A DNA stretch of 64,000 bases from Winogradskyella ouciana (GTDB taxonomy: Bacteria; Bacteroidota; Bacteroidia; Flavobacteriales; Flavobacteriaceae), in contig NZ_WJYA01000004.1 of assembly GCF_009709615.1 (NCBI RefSeq), forward strand, positions 620,001 through 684,000. The letters run 5' to 3'. The notes beneath the pieces were generated by a model. It did not search any database. It saw only the letters and a program-made list of their open reading frames with translations, and was not told where the DNA came from. Positions 63,401-64,000 of the stretch are shown here, in pieces; the stretch's first letter is position 1, and the number at the start of each line of letters is the position of its first letter. The translations under genes were made by a program, and so were the position numbers.

Positions 63401-63665
63401 TTTAACTTCGATAACTACGGTTGCAGGTCTGGCACCATTGATTTTTGAAGAAAGTAGGCAGGCACAATTTTTAATCCCAATGGCAGTTTCTATTGCCTAT
63501 GGAATTGGTTTTGCCACGGTTTTAACATTGGTGGTTTTGCCAATTTTCTTGTCCTTTAGTAATTTCCTAAAACAGAAAACAAAATGGTTAGTTACGAATA
63601 GAGATATCTCAAAAGAAGAAGTAGAACGCGCCATTAAAGAACAGAATGAAAGCAATGCACATTAA
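60450..63665 (+). CDS. RND efflux transporter permease, HAE-1-like
   Basis: A 1071-residue proton-driven pump with 12 helices and two large periplasmic loops. Seen: an N-terminal helix, SFFPLVDSKNINITVTYPGA, helix 4 motif VIGILVDDGIVIAEN (D397-D398, the proton relay of HAE-type pumps), and a second-half equivalent LIGIMVNDGLVLISK. CusA-type metal residues are not apparent, so hydrophobic compounds are likelier substrates, but this is inferred. It overlaps the TolC gene by 20 bases. Confidence 0.96.
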   Translation: MRKVIAYFIKHSVAVNVVVLAFVVFGFFGAFNLKSSFFPLVDSKNINITVTYPGASPQEVEEGIVLKIEDNLKGLNGIERVTSTSRENSGNINVEIEKGKDIDFMLLEVKNAVDRVPTFPVGMEPLIVAKQEALRPTITFAISGNNIPLATLKQIGRQVENDLRGIDGISQIQISGYPQEEIEIAVNETSLLAYNLTFSEVAQAVNQASLITTGGTIKTDAEEYLIRANNRSYYADELSNLVVKSDASGRKIQLKDIAEVRDQFSETPNASYFNKNLSINVTITSTNNEDLISSADKTKAYIEEFNQKYDNVQLNVVRDLSTTLVQRTELLTENAIIGMILVLLFLSLFLNTRLAFWVAFGLPISFLGMFMFAGYFNVTINVLSLFGMIIVIGILVDDGIVIAENIYQHYEKGKTPEQAAIDGVMEVLPAIVSAITTTILAFGIFLFLDGRIGEFFGEVSVIVILTLVVSLVEALIILPAHLAHSKALRKQKKEQKTGIAGVFQKVFSKLRYANTLGDRIMRWLRDNVYSPILRFSLNYKVLAFSLFIVFFILTQASVNGGIIRVAFFPQIASDEVTINLDMPNGTNEKVTDSIITYIENKAIEVTNAIDEEYLGDEYEKHLVENMIRNIGPGSATASLVINLLPGEERPNEITSSLVTNRIQEAVGPVLGVESLVFGGGGNFGGSPVSVSLLGNNIDELKAVKKELKQNLESNVLLKDVTDNDPAGIKEIRLELKDNAYALGLNLRSVMQEVRSAFFGAQAQRFQRGQDEIRVWVRYNREDRSSINNLDNMRITTPSGQKVPLEEIANYTIERGDVAINHLESRREIQVSADIKDPKKTSSTDVMAEIRDEVMPEILSKYPTVTPSYEGQNRERLKLTNSLGPVGLIVLALIYIVIAFTFRSYSQPLLLLLMIPLSLPAVAWGHWIHDFPLNILSMLGIIALIGIMVNDGLVLISKFNSNLREGLSFDEALYEAGRSRFRAIFLTSITTVAGLAPLIFEESRQAQFLIPMAVSIAYGIGFATVLTLVVLPIFLSFSNFLKQKTKWLVTNRDISKEEVERAIKEQNESNAH

Positions 63666-64000
63666 AGTATATATCACATTAGTTTCAGTTGTCTTCGGAA
63701 TGTTTTTGAACGCACAACAGGTACTTTCTACCGAAGAAGCTGTTAGGTTAACGTTGGAAAACAATTACGGTATAAAAATTACAACAAATAATGTCGAAGT
63801 TGCCGATAACAACCAAGGTATTTTAAACTCTGGTTATCTGCCAACACTTACGGGAAATGCAGGAGCATCAATAGACGTTCAAAACACTGAAGGTCAGCTG
63901 GCCAATGGAGAAACAAGAGTCGCAGAAGGTGCGGAAACACGACGATACAATGCATCAATAAACCTCAATTACACACTGTTTGATGGATTGGGGAGATTGT
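63646..64000 (+). CDS. TolC-family outer membrane channel (partial, runs off the window)
   Basis: The first 118 codons of an outer-membrane efflux protein. A signal peptide (about 1-24, MKAMHIKVYITLVSVVFG) is followed by VLSTEEAVRLTLENNYGIK and a long helix, then LNYTLFDGLGRL, both typical of TolC proteins. ATG at 63646 and at 63655 are in the same frame; either could be the start. It overlaps the pump gene's end and completes the adaptor-pump-channel operon. The stop lies outside. Confidence 0.9.
   Translation, partial: MKAMHIKVYITLVSVVFGMFLNAQQVLSTEEAVRLTLENNYGIKITTNNVEVADNNQGILNSGYLPTLTGNAGASIDVQNTEGQLANGETRVAEGAETRRYNASINLNYTLFDGLGRL

Noticed and set aside
60450..63665. CusA-type copper pump linked to the copper-like module
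   Set aside because: The helix 4 motif is of the HAE type, no metal-relay methionines were recognised, and the operon is 28 kb from the HMA module.

Overview
The window looks like ordinary chromosomal core sequence from a member of the Flavobacteriaceae (Bacteroidota). Reasons: low G+C, a gldK-gldL-gldM-gldN gliding/type IX secretion operon, a surface protein with a type A T9SS sorting tail, an XrtF exosortase with its partner, a TonB-dependent receptor with a carboxypeptidase-like N-terminal domain, and promoter boxes of the Bacteroidota form (TAnnTTTG, once with a perfect TTG 19 bases upstream). The genus cannot be fixed from this sequence. No rRNA, tRNA, CRISPR array, prophage or insertion sequence was seen.

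Layout. 1-8.4 kb: a cysteine-less relative of zinc-ribbon coiled-coil proteins, a Nif3-like protein, lpxK, a TPR hybrid histidine kinase, gap, lipA and an unusual Nramp homologue. 8.4-16.1 kb: an ECF sigma factor, a glycosyltransferase, a tiny CxxC membrane protein, an ECF sigma/anti-sigma pair, murB, an aminotransferase, an aspartyl-protease/PDZ protein and a DUF1573 protein. 16.3-26.2 kb: valS, then the cell-shape operon mreB-mreC-mreD-mrdA-rodA on the minus strand, then purH. 26.3-32.4 kb: an ABC permease, a GAF protein, xrtF with its partner, and a three-gene module (HYC_CC_PP-like protein, TonB receptor, HMA protein) that probably handles copper. 32.5-37.8 kb: a DUF6090 protein, a 1307-residue T9SS surface protein and an intergenic region with a likely 28-residue basic peptide gene and several hairpins.

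37.8-46.9 kb: groEL, groES, secG, a TPR-like protein, lptE, a sigma-54 activator, a lipoprotein and miaB on the minus strand, then two plus-strand envelope proteins. 47-57 kb: topA, a degenerate arginase-fold protein, gldKLMN, an FAD oxidoreductase and a DUF983 protein. 57.3-64 kb: an ABC-F protein and a tripartite RND efflux operon whose TolC gene runs off the window end.

Most of the window serves envelope biogenesis: lipid A (lpxK, lptE), peptidoglycan and shape (murB, mre/mrd/rod), protein export (secG, T9SS, XrtF), metal uptake and efflux. No clear new multi-gene system was found. The best leads are the arginase-like protein without its metal ligands beside gldK, the three adjacent proteins that each carry a Cys-Cys pair, the Nramp protein without its DPGN motif, and the 28-residue peptide gene. 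Four copies of dispersed palindromic repeats lie in intergenic gaps.
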